This document shows positions 25,044-34,600 of a stretch of 56,453 bases of DNA, one piece after another. Position 1 is the first letter of the stretch. The number at the start of each line of letters is the position of its first letter. Made by a program: the position numbers and the translations under genes. This DNA comes from Pseudomonadota bacterium (GTDB lineage Bacteria; Pseudomonadota; Gammaproteobacteria; Acidiferrobacterales; Acidiferrobacteraceae). The DNA lies in assembly GCA_021795715.1 (NCBI GenBank), contig JAJYPD010000013.1, positions 1-56,453 of the forward strand, read 5' to 3'. The notes below the pieces were generated by a model that saw nothing but the letters and a program-made list of their open reading frames with translations, searched no databases and was not told the DNA's origin.

Positions 25044-25253
25044 TGCCCGCCGTCGCCGAACCAATCAATAGGGCGCCTTCAGTCGTCGCGGCCCGCGCCA
25101 CCTGGCGGGCCGCTCGCGAAGGGGTGAGCGTGGCGCAGGCCGGGTACTGGCCCACGCTCGCGGTTACCGCCCAGTACAATGCCTTGGGTCTCAATCCCGA
25201 CAGTGCGCAAACAGCCTTCACCGAAACCCGCGGCAGCAATTATACCGTGGACC
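25044..25253 (+). pseudogene. Fragment of a TolC-like outer-membrane efflux protein
   Basis: About 70 codons read EPINRAPSVVAARATWRAAR, then EGVSVAQAGYWPTL and GSNYTVD. This is the repeat typical of TolC family helices leading into a beta segment. Both ends are missing; the right end stops at the IS66-type terminus at 25254. It has the dar-operon orientation and may be what remains of that operon's outer-membrane exporter; this is inference. Confidence 0.55.
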
Positions 25254-25339
25254 GTATGCGCTAAATAAACCGCACCCTCCCCAGCACCTTCTGATCAGCA
25301 TACGGTGTGATCTCGTTCATCCTTGAGGAGATTTGCACC

Positions 25340-25636
25340 ATGCCCACCGTGCGCAGTTGCGAAGAATGGCAGCAGCTACTGGCCGAACAGGCGGAAAGCC
25401 AGCGGACGATCCGGGAGTTCTGTCGGGACAGAGGCATCGGTCTTTCCACCTTCACCCGCTGGAAGCGGCGACTGGCGGGAACACCGGGGCCGGTCGGTAA
25501 ACGCTGCGCCTTCGTGCCGGTGACAGTGGCCCCCGGAAGCCATGTCACCGTAGCCGTGGGACCGGCCACCGTGACACTGTCATCGGCAGTAAGCCCCGAA
25601 TGGCTTGCGTCCCTCTTGAAAGCCCTCGAGGGCTGA
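25340..25636 (+). CDS. tnpA: IS66 family accessory protein TnpA
   Basis: A 98-aa IS66 Orf1 protein with a helix-turn-helix of IS66/IS3 type: EEWQQLLAEQAESQRTIREF, then GIGLSTFTRWKRRL (recognition helix). The ATG at 25340 has GAGGAG upstream; an in-frame ATG at 25307 has none. Intact, unlike the rest of the element. Confidence 0.85.
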   Translation: MPTVRSCEEWQQLLAEQAESQRTIREFCRDRGIGLSTFTRWKRRLAGTPGPVGKRCAFVPVTVAPGSHVTVAVGPATVTLSSAVSPEWLASLLKALEG

Positions 25637-25641
25637 TCCCC

Positions 25642-25847
25642 ATGCGCATGTTCGGCGATCCCGTGGCCGTGTACCTGCACCGCGAACCGATCGACTTCCG
25701 CGTCGGCATCGATGGGCTTTCCTCCCGTGTCGAGAACGAAATGGCCCTGTCCCCGTTCTCAGGCGCGCTCTTTCTCTTCACCAATCGTGCACGCGACAGG
25801 GTGAAGGTGTTGTATTGGGACCAGACCGGCTTTGCCCTGTGGATGAA
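25642..25847 (+). pseudogene. IS66 TnpB, 3' truncated
   Basis: About 69 of the usual 115 residues: MRMFGDPVAVYLHREPIDFR, LFLFTNRARDRVKVLYWDQTGF. It starts 6 nt after tnpA and is cut at 25848 by the terminus of a second, inverted IS66 fragment. Confidence 0.85.
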
Positions 25848-25876
25848 GGTAAGCGATCAGCAAAGTGCAGGATTGC

Positions 25877-26499
25877 TTATTTCGTGACGTCGTTTTTGTT
25901 CTTCGGCAGGACAACCGGCAACGCCATCACGATCTGATCGGGCCGTATGGCGGTGGGCAATAAGGCCTCGAGATCCTCAATGGTCTGGGCCTTGGGGAGG
26001 TCGGTGAAGATTTTGCGCAGATACGCATAGGGCTCAAGACCATTGGCCTTGGCGGACTCGATCAGGGAATACAGATTGGCCGAGGCCTTCACGCCCGCGA
26101 CACTGTCACTGAAGAGCCAGTTGCGCCGTCCGACACAGAAGGGGCGGAGCGCGTTTTCGGTTCTGTTATTGTCTATCTCGAGCCGGCCATCCTGGAGATA
26201 CACGACGAGCTTGTCCCATTCGTTCGCAAGATAGGCCAACGCCTTGCCCAAGGCCGTCTGTGGCGGCACTTGGGGACGATGGGTATCAAGCCATACCCGC
26301 AGTGTCGCCCACAGGGGACGGGCGTGTTGGTCCCGATACCGGCGGCGATCATCAGGGTCCATGTCCCGGGCCGCTCTCTCCACGGCATAGAGCGTCTGGA
26401 TCTGGGCAAGACCCTCTTCGGCCAATCCTTTCTTCTTGTGTTTGCCCTGGGCTTTGATGGTCTCGTCAAACTTCCGGCGGGCATGCGCCTTATCTGGAG
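25877..26499 (-). pseudogene. IS66 TnpC C-terminal fragment (inverted copy)
   Basis: An open frame of about 207 codons from AHARRKFDETIKAQGKHKKK to the stop at 25877, including the catalytic-Glu region LEIDNNRTENALRPFCVGRR. The N-terminal two thirds are missing beyond the palindrome at 26490-26509. The last 70 codons are repeated at 13900-14106. Confidence 0.85.
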
Positions 26500-26509
26500 C
26501 TCCAGATAA
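26490..26509. repeat. 20-bp perfect palindrome joining two IS66 tnpC fragments
   Basis: TTATCTGGAGCTCCAGATAA is self-complementary; with one mismatch the symmetry extends to GCGC on both sides (26485-26514). Divergent tnpC fragments read away from it at the same homologous codon (GAPDKAHARR leftward, GAPDNAHVRR rightward). Confidence 0.85.
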
Positions 26510-27056
26510 TGCGCACGTGCGTCGTCATTTTTATGACGTGAACGAACGCGCCCGGAGTCCCGTGGCCGAAGAGGCCCTGGCGCGGATCGCGCAACTCTAC
26601 GCAATCGAGGCCGAGATCAAAGACGATCCCCCGGAACGTAGGCGGGAGGTCCGCACCGAGCGTGCCAAGCCCCTTCTCGACTCCTTCCGGTCCTGGCTCG
26701 AGGCGGTCTTGCCGCAGGTAGCCGCCAAGAGTGCCATCGCCCAGGCGATCCGCTACGCCCTGAAGCGCTGGGAGGCCTTGCTGCGCTATTGTGACGAGGG
26801 GACGCTCGCTATTGACAACAATCCGGTGGAACGAACGCTCCGCGGGGTGGCCTTGGGACGCAAAAACTTCCTCTTCGCCGGGAATGACGCCGGTGGCGAG
26901 CGGGCCGCTGCCATTTATACCTTGATTGAGACCTGTAAACTGAACGGTGTCGATCCCTTCGCCTATCTCTGCGATGTTCTCGAGAAACTCCCGACCTGGC
27001 CCCATAAGCGCTTATCCGAACTCCTGCCCTTCAACTGGAAGCCCAGTCTGCCCTAA
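26500..27056 (+). pseudogene. IS66 TnpC C-terminal fragment (outer copy)
   Basis: About 185 codons: AHVRRHFYDVNERARSPVAE, ERAKPLLDSFRSWLEAVLPQ, the catalytic-Glu block IDNNPVERTLRGVALGRKNF, FAGNDAGGERAAAIYTLIET, and a complete C-terminus. It differs clearly in sequence from the inverted copy, so two distinct IS66 elements were involved. Confidence 0.85.
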
Positions 27057-27120
27057 CGGCCCAAGTGCGAGTAGGTGGGTTGGTCAGACGAAGAAGCAAT
27101 ACGATCAGTGGATCTTTGTG

Positions 27121-27561
27121 ATGTTGAAAACATTCGAGGGGCCAAAAGACCACGCCTACGTCGACACCAATGGGTTTCCCACGATCGGGATCGGCTTTCG
27201 GATCGATCGGGCGAATATCAACGCCATTTTGGACGGAATGGGCTACGGAGCTTTGCAAAAAGCGAACCCGGGCACATTTAACGAGTTAGCGAACGCGATC
27301 GTCGCGGCCGAAACGGATGTGCGTTTTGCCCCCGGCTCAGCGGGCGCCGAGGATGCTCTGAATCGCGCGGTCAACAGCGTTCTCCACACGGATTATGGAA
27401 GTGCCGCTGCCGGAAATTTCGGTTATGGAAACAATACCGGGATGAGCGGCCAAACGGCAACACAGCAGATGGATGCGACCTTTCAGCTCCTTCGTCAACA
27501 AACAGAGCCCTTTTTTACGGATTGTCGCAGGATCGTCGCAAAAGGCGGGGGTTTTCGCTAG
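27121..27561 (+). pseudogene. Phage-lysozyme-like (GH24-type) domain fragment
   Basis: About 146 codons open from an ATG at 27121: MLKTFEGPKDHAYVDTNGFP then TIGIGF. This is the Glu-x8-Asp/Thr core of GH24-like lysozyme domains in phage and large secreted proteins. No ribosome site precedes it and the frame runs in from the IS66 end, so the 5' part of the gene is probably lost. The C-terminal half is not recognised. It ends 26 nt before tRNA-Ala and is the last feature of the island. Confidence 0.5.
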
Positions 27562-27565
27562 GGAG

Positions 27566-27587
27566 TTCTGTAAGCGCTTGATTTTAT
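27566..27587. repeat. Right copy of the 22-bp tRNA-adjacent repeat
   Basis: TTCTGTAA-N4-TTGATTTTAT lies immediately 3' of tRNA-Ala and matches 14202-14223 beside tRNA-Glu except for the central 4 nt. Confidence 0.6.
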
Positions 27588-27662
27588 GGTGGAGCCAGGC
27601 GGGATCGAACCGCCGACCTCCTGCATGCCATGCAGGCGCTCTCCCAGCTGAGCTATGGCCCC
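27587..27662 (-). tRNA. tRNA-Ala (GGC)
   Basis: A 76-nt minus-strand cloverleaf: acceptor GGGGCCA with TGGCTCC, D-loop AGCTCAGCTGGGAGAGC, anticodon loop ATGGCAT giving GGC, T-loop GGTTCGATCCC, and encoded CCA. It lies 17 nt downstream of the gltX stop on the same strand and is likely co-transcribed with it. Confidence 0.97.
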
Positions 27663-27679
27663 TACAACGGGTCGGTACT

Positions 27680-29083
27680 CTAAGTTGTCGGCGCGCGAAA
27701 AGCAAGCGCTGCGCGCAGCCTTTGCAGGGTACGCGTGCGACCAAGCAGCGACAGCGTGGTATCGATCGGCGGCGACACCGTCGATCCGGCAACGGCCACG
27801 CGGATCGGCTGTGCCAGCTTGCCAAACGGTAATGCGTATTCCGTTGCGACGGCGGTGAGGCGGTCGTGGATGGCGGCCGCGTTCCAGTCCGCGAGCGCCT
27901 CGAGTGCCCCGGTCGCGGCCTGAAGGGCCGGTTGCGGCGCGGTTGCGAGGATTGCGCGCGCCTTCGGTTCGGTGACCTCGATCTCGTCGACAAAGAAAAA
28001 GCGGCTGAGCTCGGCCATTTCTACCAGCGTCTTTGCGCGTTCGCGCTGCAGTTCGACCACGGCGTCCACCTGAGGTCCGTGTTCGGGATCCACGCCGCGC
28101 GCAACGAGAAACGGCCTCAGGCGCTGCGCGACGTCGGCGACCGGCAGTGTCTTCAGGTAGTGCTGATTCAGCCACAGCAGTTTTTTCGGATTGATGCTGG
28201 CTGCCGCACGGTGGATGTCTTCGATATCGAAGAGACCGGTCATCTCCTCGCGGCTGAAGATCTCCTGGTCGCCGTGGGACCATCCGAGCCGTACCAGATA
28301 ATTCAAAAGCGCCTCGGGCAGATAACCGTCATCATGGTACTGCATGACGCTCACGGCGCCGTGGCGCTTCGACAGGCGTGCGCCGTCCTCGCCCAGGATC
28401 ATCGGGATGTGCGCATAGACCGGCAGCGGCGCGTCCAGGGCGCGCAGGATGTTGATCTGCCGCGGCGTGTTGGTCAGATGATCATCACCGCGAATGACAT
28501 GGGTGATGTTCATGTCCATGTCGTCGACCACGACCGTGAAATTGTAGGTCGGGGTGCCGTCGGCGCGGGCGATGATCAGGTCATCGAGCTCGTCATTGGC
28601 GAACGTGACGCGGCCTTTGACGGCGTCATTGACCACCACGTCGCCATCCAGCGGGTTCTTGAAGCGGATGACCGCCCGACTCACGTCCGCCGGCGCGGGC
28701 CGGTTGCGGCAGCGCCGGTCATAGCGCGGTTTTTCCTTCCGCGCCTCCTGTGCGGCGCGGCGTTCCGCGAGTTCCTCTTTCGAGCAGGTGCAGTAGTAGG
28801 CATGACCCTGGGCGAGCATCTGCTTTAGTACTTCGCGGTAACGATCGAAGCGCTTCGTTTGGTAGAATGGCCCCTCGTCATAAGAAAGCCCCAGGAAGTC
28901 CATGGCCTCGAGGATCGCGTTGACCGATTCGGTGGTCGATCGCTCGAGATCCGTGTCTTCTATGCGCAGCACGAAGACACCGTGATGGCGGTGCGCGTAG
29001 AGCCAGGAATAGAGGGCTGTGCGGGCCCCGCCAATGTGCAGGTAGCCGGTCGGGCTGGGAGCAAAGCGCGTACGTACGGTCAT
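27680..29083 (-). CDS. gltX: Glutamyl-tRNA synthetase
   Basis: A 467-aa class I synthetase that charges tRNA-Glu with glutamate. HIGH-type motif TRFAPSPTGYLHIGGART at residues 4-21, the zinc-site region CTCSKEE near 100, DDMDMNITHVIRGDDHL, and the KMSKS-type loop LSKRHGAVSV near residue 242; the C-terminal helical anticodon domain is complete. Length is normal for bacterial GluRS. The start codon (29083) is only 9 nt from the start of the divergent AddB-like gene, so the promoters must overlap the coding sequences. tRNA-Ala follows directly. Confidence 0.97.
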   Translation of the reverse strand: MTVRTRFAPSPTGYLHIGGARTALYSWLYAHRHHGVFVLRIEDTDLERSTTESVNAILEAMDFLGLSYDEGPFYQTKRFDRYREVLKQMLAQGHAYYCTCSKEELAERRAAQEARKEKPRYDRRCRNRPAPADVSRAVIRFKNPLDGDVVVNDAVKGRVTFANDELDDLIIARADGTPTYNFTVVVDDMDMNITHVIRGDDHLTNTPRQINILRALDAPLPVYAHIPMILGEDGARLSKRHGAVSVMQYHDDGYLPEALLNYLVRLGWSHGDQEIFSREEMTGLFDIEDIHRAAASINPKKLLWLNQHYLKTLPVADVAQRLRPFLVARGVDPEHGPQVDAVVELQRERAKTLVEMAELSRFFFVDEIEVTEPKARAILATAPQPALQAATGALEALADWNAAAIHDRLTAVATEYALPFGKLAQPIRVAVAGSTVSPPIDTTLSLLGRTRTLQRLRAALAFRAPTT

Positions 29084-29092
29084 AGTGGGGCT

Positions 29093-31651
29093 ATGGTACT
29101 GAAAACGACGGACGAATTCATCGGCTATTTGCGGGAAGCGCAACCTCCGGCGACGGTGATCGCAGCCAGTTCCTGGCTTGCGCGTCGCCTGCAGGAGGCC
29201 TTTGCGGCCGATGCGCGGGCGCGCGGCCAGGCGGTGTGGGAGACGCCGGACATCCTGCCGTGGCGGGCGTTCGTGAGCCGCGAGGCCGAACGCATGCGGG
29301 CGCTCGATCACTATCGCATGGTGGGGTTGACGCCTCCCCAGGAGCGCCTCCTCTGGCGGCAGATCGTTGCAGGCCGCGAGCAGCACTGGCTTTGTGGCGA
29401 CGACCGGCTGGCCGATCTCGCGGCCGGCGCATGGTCGCTGCTTGGCGATTATGGCCTGCCGCTGCCACCGGCGGGTGAAGACCACGAATCGGGACTCTTC
29501 CGGGAACTGGCGCAGACCTTTCTGCGGCGCTTGCACCAAGGCCGGCAGGAGGACGCCGCGCGCGATCCGCAGCGGCTGGCCGAGGCCTACCGCCAGGGGC
29601 ATGTGGCGGCGCCCGGGACGCTCATATGGTACGGATTCCTGGCGCTCACGCCGGCCCAGCGGATGATTCATGATGCGGTAGGCGGCCGCGGCGCGTGTGT
29701 GCGCATATGGCCTTTGCCGGCGGCATCCCGGGTCGACAGCGCGCAGATCTTCCCGTCCTTTCAAGACGAATGCGTGGCCGCCCTGCAGTGGGCCGCCACG
29801 CGCCTGCGTGAGAGGCCTCATGGCCGTTTTGCGCTAATCGTCCCGGATCTTGCGACGCACCGGCGGCTTCTTTCCCGGCTCGCCGCCGATATCGTCCCGC
29901 CGAAGGCCTGGCCGGCCGCCGCCGAATCGGTGCGCGATGCGCCGGTGGTGGCCGCCGCGCTGCGGCTGATCGCAAGCTGCTGTGGGCCGATTCCGGCGGG
30001 CGACGCGGCCTTTCTTGTCCAATCGCCTTTCGTTCAGGGTTATGAGGCCGAGCGGTTTGTGCGCTTTGATGGCGCATACCGGTTGTTTGCCCAATCCGGC
30101 CCCCTCGACATCAACGGACTGGCACGCTTTTTGGCGGACGCCCGTGTCTTGCATCTGGCGAAGATCGCCTACGATGTGGCCGCGTTGCGCCGCCGCTGGC
30201 CCGTCAAGGCCATGCCGTCGATCTGGGCGCAGGCCTTCTTTGGCGTGATCAAGGCCGGCGGCTGGCAGCTTGCCGGCGGCATGGGCCAGGATAGGGCGCA
30301 GGCGCTGGATGACGCCCTTGCCACCCTCGCCACTTTGGACGCGATCGCAAGCCCCCTTTCGCCGCAGGAGGCCTATGCGCTTTTGTGCGATGAGCTCGAC
30401 GACGCAAACACGGCGCCCTCAGGCGGTCCGCTTGAGTTCCTTTCGCCTGCCGGTGTTGCCGGTGGAGGGTTCGATGGGATGTGGTTCATGAACATGACCG
30501 ACGAGGCGTGGCCGCGGATTGCGGCGCCCCATCCGCTGCTGCCTTGGCGATGGCAGCGGCAGCACCAGCTGCCCGGGACGCTCGCGACCGATCAGGTGAA
30601 GGAGGCCGAGGTCCTGTCCGCGGCCCTTTTTGGCAGCGCCGCCGAGACGCATGCGAGTTGCTGCGCGAGCGCCGATGGCGAGATCAAACGGCCGGGTGTG
30701 ATTCTCCAGCGTCTCGGACCGGTGGCGGCACCCGCATTGCCTTTCGTCAGCCGCGCGCAAGTCCTGTATGGGAAGGGCGTGCCGCGGGAAAGCGTGGGCG
30801 AGGTCCGGGTGTTGGCGAAACACCCGGGACCCTACGGTGTGGGCGTTCTCGATGCGCAGGCGCGCTGCCCGTTCCGTGCGTTTGCCCAGTACCGCCTGGA
30901 GGCGTACGCGTTTGAACCGGCGCGTCCGGGCCTTGCGCCGGCGACGCGCGGCCGTATTCTGCACAAATCCCTCGAATACCTGTTCACCGCCATTCCCGAT
31001 CAGGCGGCGCTGGTGGCACGCGACGCCCGGGCCGACCAGGACGCGGTGGAAGAGGCGGTCGATCGGGCTCTAAAAGGCGATGCCGCGGCCTGGCATCATC
31101 TGCCCCGCCGGTTTCAAGCGCTCGAACGCCGCCGTTATGCGGATCTGCTGCGGGAATTTCTGGCGCTGGAGCGGACGCGGCCACCGTACACGGTGCGCCG
31201 CCTCGAGACGGAGATCGCGCTGCGCATCGGCGGACTGGCGCTGCGCGGGCGTATCGATCGCATAGACGCCGTCGATGGCCATGGCCTTGTGCTCATCGAT
31301 TATAAGACCGGGCGGGCACCGCGCCTCGATGTCGACGGCGATCCCCCCCAGAATCCGCAGCTGCTCGTCTACGCGCTTGCAGTCGACGAAGCGGTGGATG
31401 CTCTCGTCTATGCCGTCTTGCAGCCGGCGGGTTGCGCCTATGCGGGGGTGGGCGTTGGTGCGGTGGCGCCCGGCGTGCGCGCCCGCGAAGACTGGCACGC
31501 CCTGCAGGAACGCTGGGCCGGCGTCTTCACGGGGCTTGCGCAGGCCTTTGTGGCGGGCGACGTGCGTGTCGCACCGGACGCCGGGGCTTGCGAATATTGC
31601 GGGCGTGAGGCCTTGTGCCGGATCGGACTGGGAGATGACGATGCCGGATGA
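29093..31651 (+). CDS. AddB-like PD-(D/E)XK nuclease / DNA repair protein
   Basis: An 852-aa protein of the probable DNA-repair family paired with an AddA-like helicase in proteobacteria lacking RecBCD. The C-terminal RecB-type nuclease domain (about residues 590-850) has RGRILHKSLEYLF, the catalytic LIDYKTGR and QLLVYALA. Four cysteines (CPFRAF near 610 and CEYCGREALC near 837) form the iron-sulfur site that staples AddB-type nucleases. The N-terminal part is an inactivated helicase-like fold. ATG at 29093; the next gene overlaps by 11 nt, a typical two-subunit arrangement for double-strand break processing. Confidence 0.85.
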   Translation: MVLKTTDEFIGYLREAQPPATVIAASSWLARRLQEAFAADARARGQAVWETPDILPWRAFVSREAERMRALDHYRMVGLTPPQERLLWRQIVAGREQHWLCGDDRLADLAAGAWSLLGDYGLPLPPAGEDHESGLFRELAQTFLRRLHQGRQEDAARDPQRLAEAYRQGHVAAPGTLIWYGFLALTPAQRMIHDAVGGRGACVRIWPLPAASRVDSAQIFPSFQDECVAALQWAATRLRERPHGRFALIVPDLATHRRLLSRLAADIVPPKAWPAAAESVRDAPVVAAALRLIASCCGPIPAGDAAFLVQSPFVQGYEAERFVRFDGAYRLFAQSGPLDINGLARFLADARVLHLAKIAYDVAALRRRWPVKAMPSIWAQAFFGVIKAGGWQLAGGMGQDRAQALDDALATLATLDAIASPLSPQEAYALLCDELDDANTAPSGGPLEFLSPAGVAGGGFDGMWFMNMTDEAWPRIAAPHPLLPWRWQRQHQLPGTLATDQVKEAEVLSAALFGSAAETHASCCASADGEIKRPGVILQRLGPVAAPALPFVSRAQVLYGKGVPRESVGEVRVLAKHPGPYGVGVLDAQARCPFRAFAQYRLEAYAFEPARPGLAPATRGRILHKSLEYLFTAIPDQAALVARDARADQDAVEEAVDRALKGDAAAWHHLPRRFQALERRRYADLLREFLALERTRPPYTVRRLETEIALRIGGLALRGRIDRIDAVDGHGLVLIDYKTGRAPRLDVDGDPPQNPQLLVYALAVDEAVDALVYAVLQPAGCAYAGVGVGAVAPGVRAREDWHALQERWAGVFTGLAQAFVAGDVRVAPDAGACEYCGREALCRIGLGDDDAG

Positions 31652-34600
31652 TCGCGCCGCGCGCGCCGAGGCTTTGGATCCGCGGCGGTCTTTTATCGTG
31701 CAGGCGCCGGCCGGATCCGGAAAGACGGAACTTCTGATCCAGCGCTATCTGGCGCTGCTTGCGACGGTTGACGCACCCGAGGAGGTGGTGGCGCTGACTT
31801 TCACGCGCAAGGCAGCCGAGGAGATGCGCACACGGGTGCTGGCGGCGCTGTCTGCAGTCGGCGGTCCGCCGCCGGCCGAGACGCATGGCCAGGTGACACG
31901 ATCGCTTGCCCAAGCGGTCGCGGCACGCGCCACCGAGCGCAGCTGGGAGATCACGTCGTGCCCTGCGCGGCTGCGGATCGGCACTTTCGATGCGCTCTGT
32001 GCGATGCTGGTCACGCAATCCCCGGTGGCGGCCGGCGCGGGGGCTGCGCTCGACGTGACGGAGGATGCCGGTGCGCTCTACGAAGAGGCTGCCCTTGCTC
32101 TTTTTGCGCGGCTCGACGACAAGGATGCGGTGGGCGAGGCGCTCGCCGAGCTGTTGCCGGCGCTCGCCAACGACGTCGACAAGTTCGTGACGCTCGTTGC
32201 CGGCCTTCTGGCGCGGCGCGAGCAATGGTTGCCGCTGCTGCTGGGCAGCGTCGAAGACGGCGGGGGCCTGCCGCGCGCGGTACTCGAGTCGGCGCTCGCC
32301 GCGTTTCGGGAAGCGCTCGCACGGCGTCTGGATGATCTGTGTCCACGGCCCGTGCGCCCGCTGTTGTGCCGGCTTGGCGAAGCGGCCGACGGCGCGCACA
32401 GCTGGGATCCGGCGCGGCTGTCGGATCCGGCCGAAGGCTTTACGCTCTGGCAGATCCTCGCCGGGCAATTGCTGACCAAGAACGGGACGCTGCGCAAGAA
32501 GAAGCCGCCGGCATGGTCGTCCGAGTGGGAGTCTTTTGCCGAGGTGGCGGAGGCGCTGGCTGGGATCCCGGGACTCGAAGAGGCCCTTGGGGACGTGGCG
32601 GCGGCCGGACCTTGCACCTACAGCGACTCCCAGTGGCGGCGGTTGGCGGCGCTCACCACGTTGCTGCCGGTCGCCGCGGCCGAGCTCCTGTTGGTGTTTC
32701 AGGCCCATCGCACGTGGGATTTCACGGAAGTCGGTCTGCGCGCCGTGCAGCTGCTTGGCGCCGCGGAAGCGCCCACGACGATGGCGCTGCGCCTCGATTA
32801 CCAGATCCGGCATCTTTTGATCGACGAGTTTCAGGATACGTCCGTCCTCCAATACCGCCTCCTCGAAGGCTTGACGGCCGGATGGGCGCCCGGCGATGGG
32901 CATACGCTGTTTGTGGTCGGCGATCCCATGCAGTCCATCTATGGCTTTCGCAAGGCTGAGGTCGGTCTCTTTACGCGGTTGCGCATGCAGGGCGTCCACA
33001 ACGTGCCGGTCGCGCCGCTTACATTGATCAGCAATTTCCGTTCGCAGGCGGCCATCGTGGAGTGGGTCAACGCCGCCTTTGCGCGGATCATGCCGGCGGC
33101 CGCGCACGCCGACGAGGGGGCGGTGCCGTACGCGGCGTCGCACCCGGCGCGGGAAGCCGGCGGCCACATCGGTATCCATGCGCTGGCCGACGCCGATCTC
33201 GACCAGGAAGCCGCTTGTGTGGCGGAACTTGCGCGCGTGGCCCTGGCGAAGGATGCCGAGCAAAGCATCGCGGTGCTCGTGCGCTCGCGCGGCCACGGTC
33301 ATGCGGTGGCGACGGCGCTGGCGAAGGCGGGACTGCCGTTTGCGGCGGTGGCCATGTATAGCCTGGCGGCGCGGGAAGTGGTGCGTGATCTGCTCGCGCT
33401 GACCACGGTTTTGGTGATGCCGGGTGCCCGCCTTGAACTGCTCGCCTGTCTCAGGGCCCCCTGGTGCGGTCTTGACCTGGGCGATCTGGCGGCGCTCGCC
33501 GAGGGGCACACCGGATCACTCTGGGCGCGGATGGCCGACGCAGAGGCCCTCGACGGTTTGAGCGCCGACGGCCGCGCGCGCGTCGGCCGCTTTCACGCGG
33601 TCATGAGCGAGGCGCTTGCGGCCTGCGCACAGCTGCCGCTGTCGCGGCGGGTCGAGCAGGCGTGGTGGGCGCTTGGGGGACCTGCGGTGGTGCCGGCGCA
33701 GGACGCACTGGAGGAGGCGGAACTCTTCCTGCGCGTGCTGGGCGGGTGCGAACGGGCGGGCGATGTGGATCTGGCGATCCTGCAGGCGCAGGTCGACGCA
33801 CTCTATGCACCCGCCGACGCGGGCCCCGGGCGCGTGCAGATCCTGACCATCCACAAGGCCAAGGGTCTCGAATACGACACCGTGATCCTGCCGGGGCTCG
33901 CGCGCAAGGGGCAGCCGGACAAAAAGCCCTTGCTGCTGGCCGTCGAGCGCGGCGGCCGTGAACCGTCGCTGCTTTTTGCGCCGCTAAAGCTCGCCGCCGA
34001 GGATCATGACGCGCTGTATGACAGCCTGTGGGCGCTGCAGCAGCGCAAATCCCGCCATGAAGATGCGCGTCTGATGTATGTAGCCTGCACACGCGCGCGC
34101 CGCAATCTGCACCTTGTCGCCCATTACAAGACGAAGGCAAATGGCGACATTGCGGTGGCCGAACGCCTGAAGGTCCTGTGGCCGGCGATCGAGGAGGCCT
34201 TCACGGCGGCCGCCCGCGCCGGGACGCCGCCTACGATCCCGGCATCGGCCGCGGCGGCCGCGCCGGTCATGCGCCGTCTGCCGGCGGCGTGGCGCGCCGA
34301 TGATCTGCCGCCTTGGCCGGCGGCGCCGCGATCGGATCCGTCGCAACCGGTCTTCGACTGGGCGTCGGTGCGCATCCGCATCGTCGGACTTCTGGTTCAT
34401 GCGCTGCTGGCCGAGATCAGTCTGGGGCCGTTACCGGATCCAGGTGATGCGATGACAGCCTGGGAGGGCATGGTGCGCGGGCAGGCACGCCGTTTTGGCC
34501 TTACCGGTGAGGATCTGGCCTTCGTGCTGGCGTCGGTCATGGAAGCGGTGCGCAAGACGCTCGCCGATCCCAAGGGGCGGCAACTCATCGCGCCCCGGCC

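Larger units (their letters stand above)
25254..27059. mobile_element. Rearranged IS66 family element(s)
   Basis: One IS66 element runs rightward: a terminus-like GTATGCG at 25254, complete TnpA, truncated TnpB, then a TnpC C-terminal fragment (26500-27056). Inside it, inverted, lies the 3' part of a second IS66 (25848-26499) with its GTAAGCG end at 25849. About 1 kb (end of tnpB and the N-terminal two thirds of tnpC) is missing. No copy can transpose on its own. Exact right boundary uncertain. Confidence 0.75.
14300..27586. other. 13.3-kb island between tRNA-Glu and tRNA-Ala
   Basis: The interval separates tRNA-Ala(GGC) next to gltX from tRNA-Glu(TTC). It carries the dar operon, DUF4337 and a small membrane protein, then IS66 debris, a TolC fragment and a lysozyme-like fragment at its right end. 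Similar 22-bp sequences follow both tRNAs. No integrase gene is visible, so the mechanism of entry is unknown. Confidence 0.55.

Noticed and set aside
14202-27587. The island as an integrase-type genomic island with true att sites
   Set aside because: No integrase or excisionase is visible and the repeats differ at four central positions; they may simply be duplicated tRNA spacers. Kept only as a finding about the split array.
31527-33509. Long antisense frame opposite the AddA-like helicase
   Set aside because: All helicase motifs lie on the plus strand; the minus frame has no domain and no ribosome site. Similar shadows at 6192-7460, 35920-37494 and 39232-40785 were dropped for the same reason.
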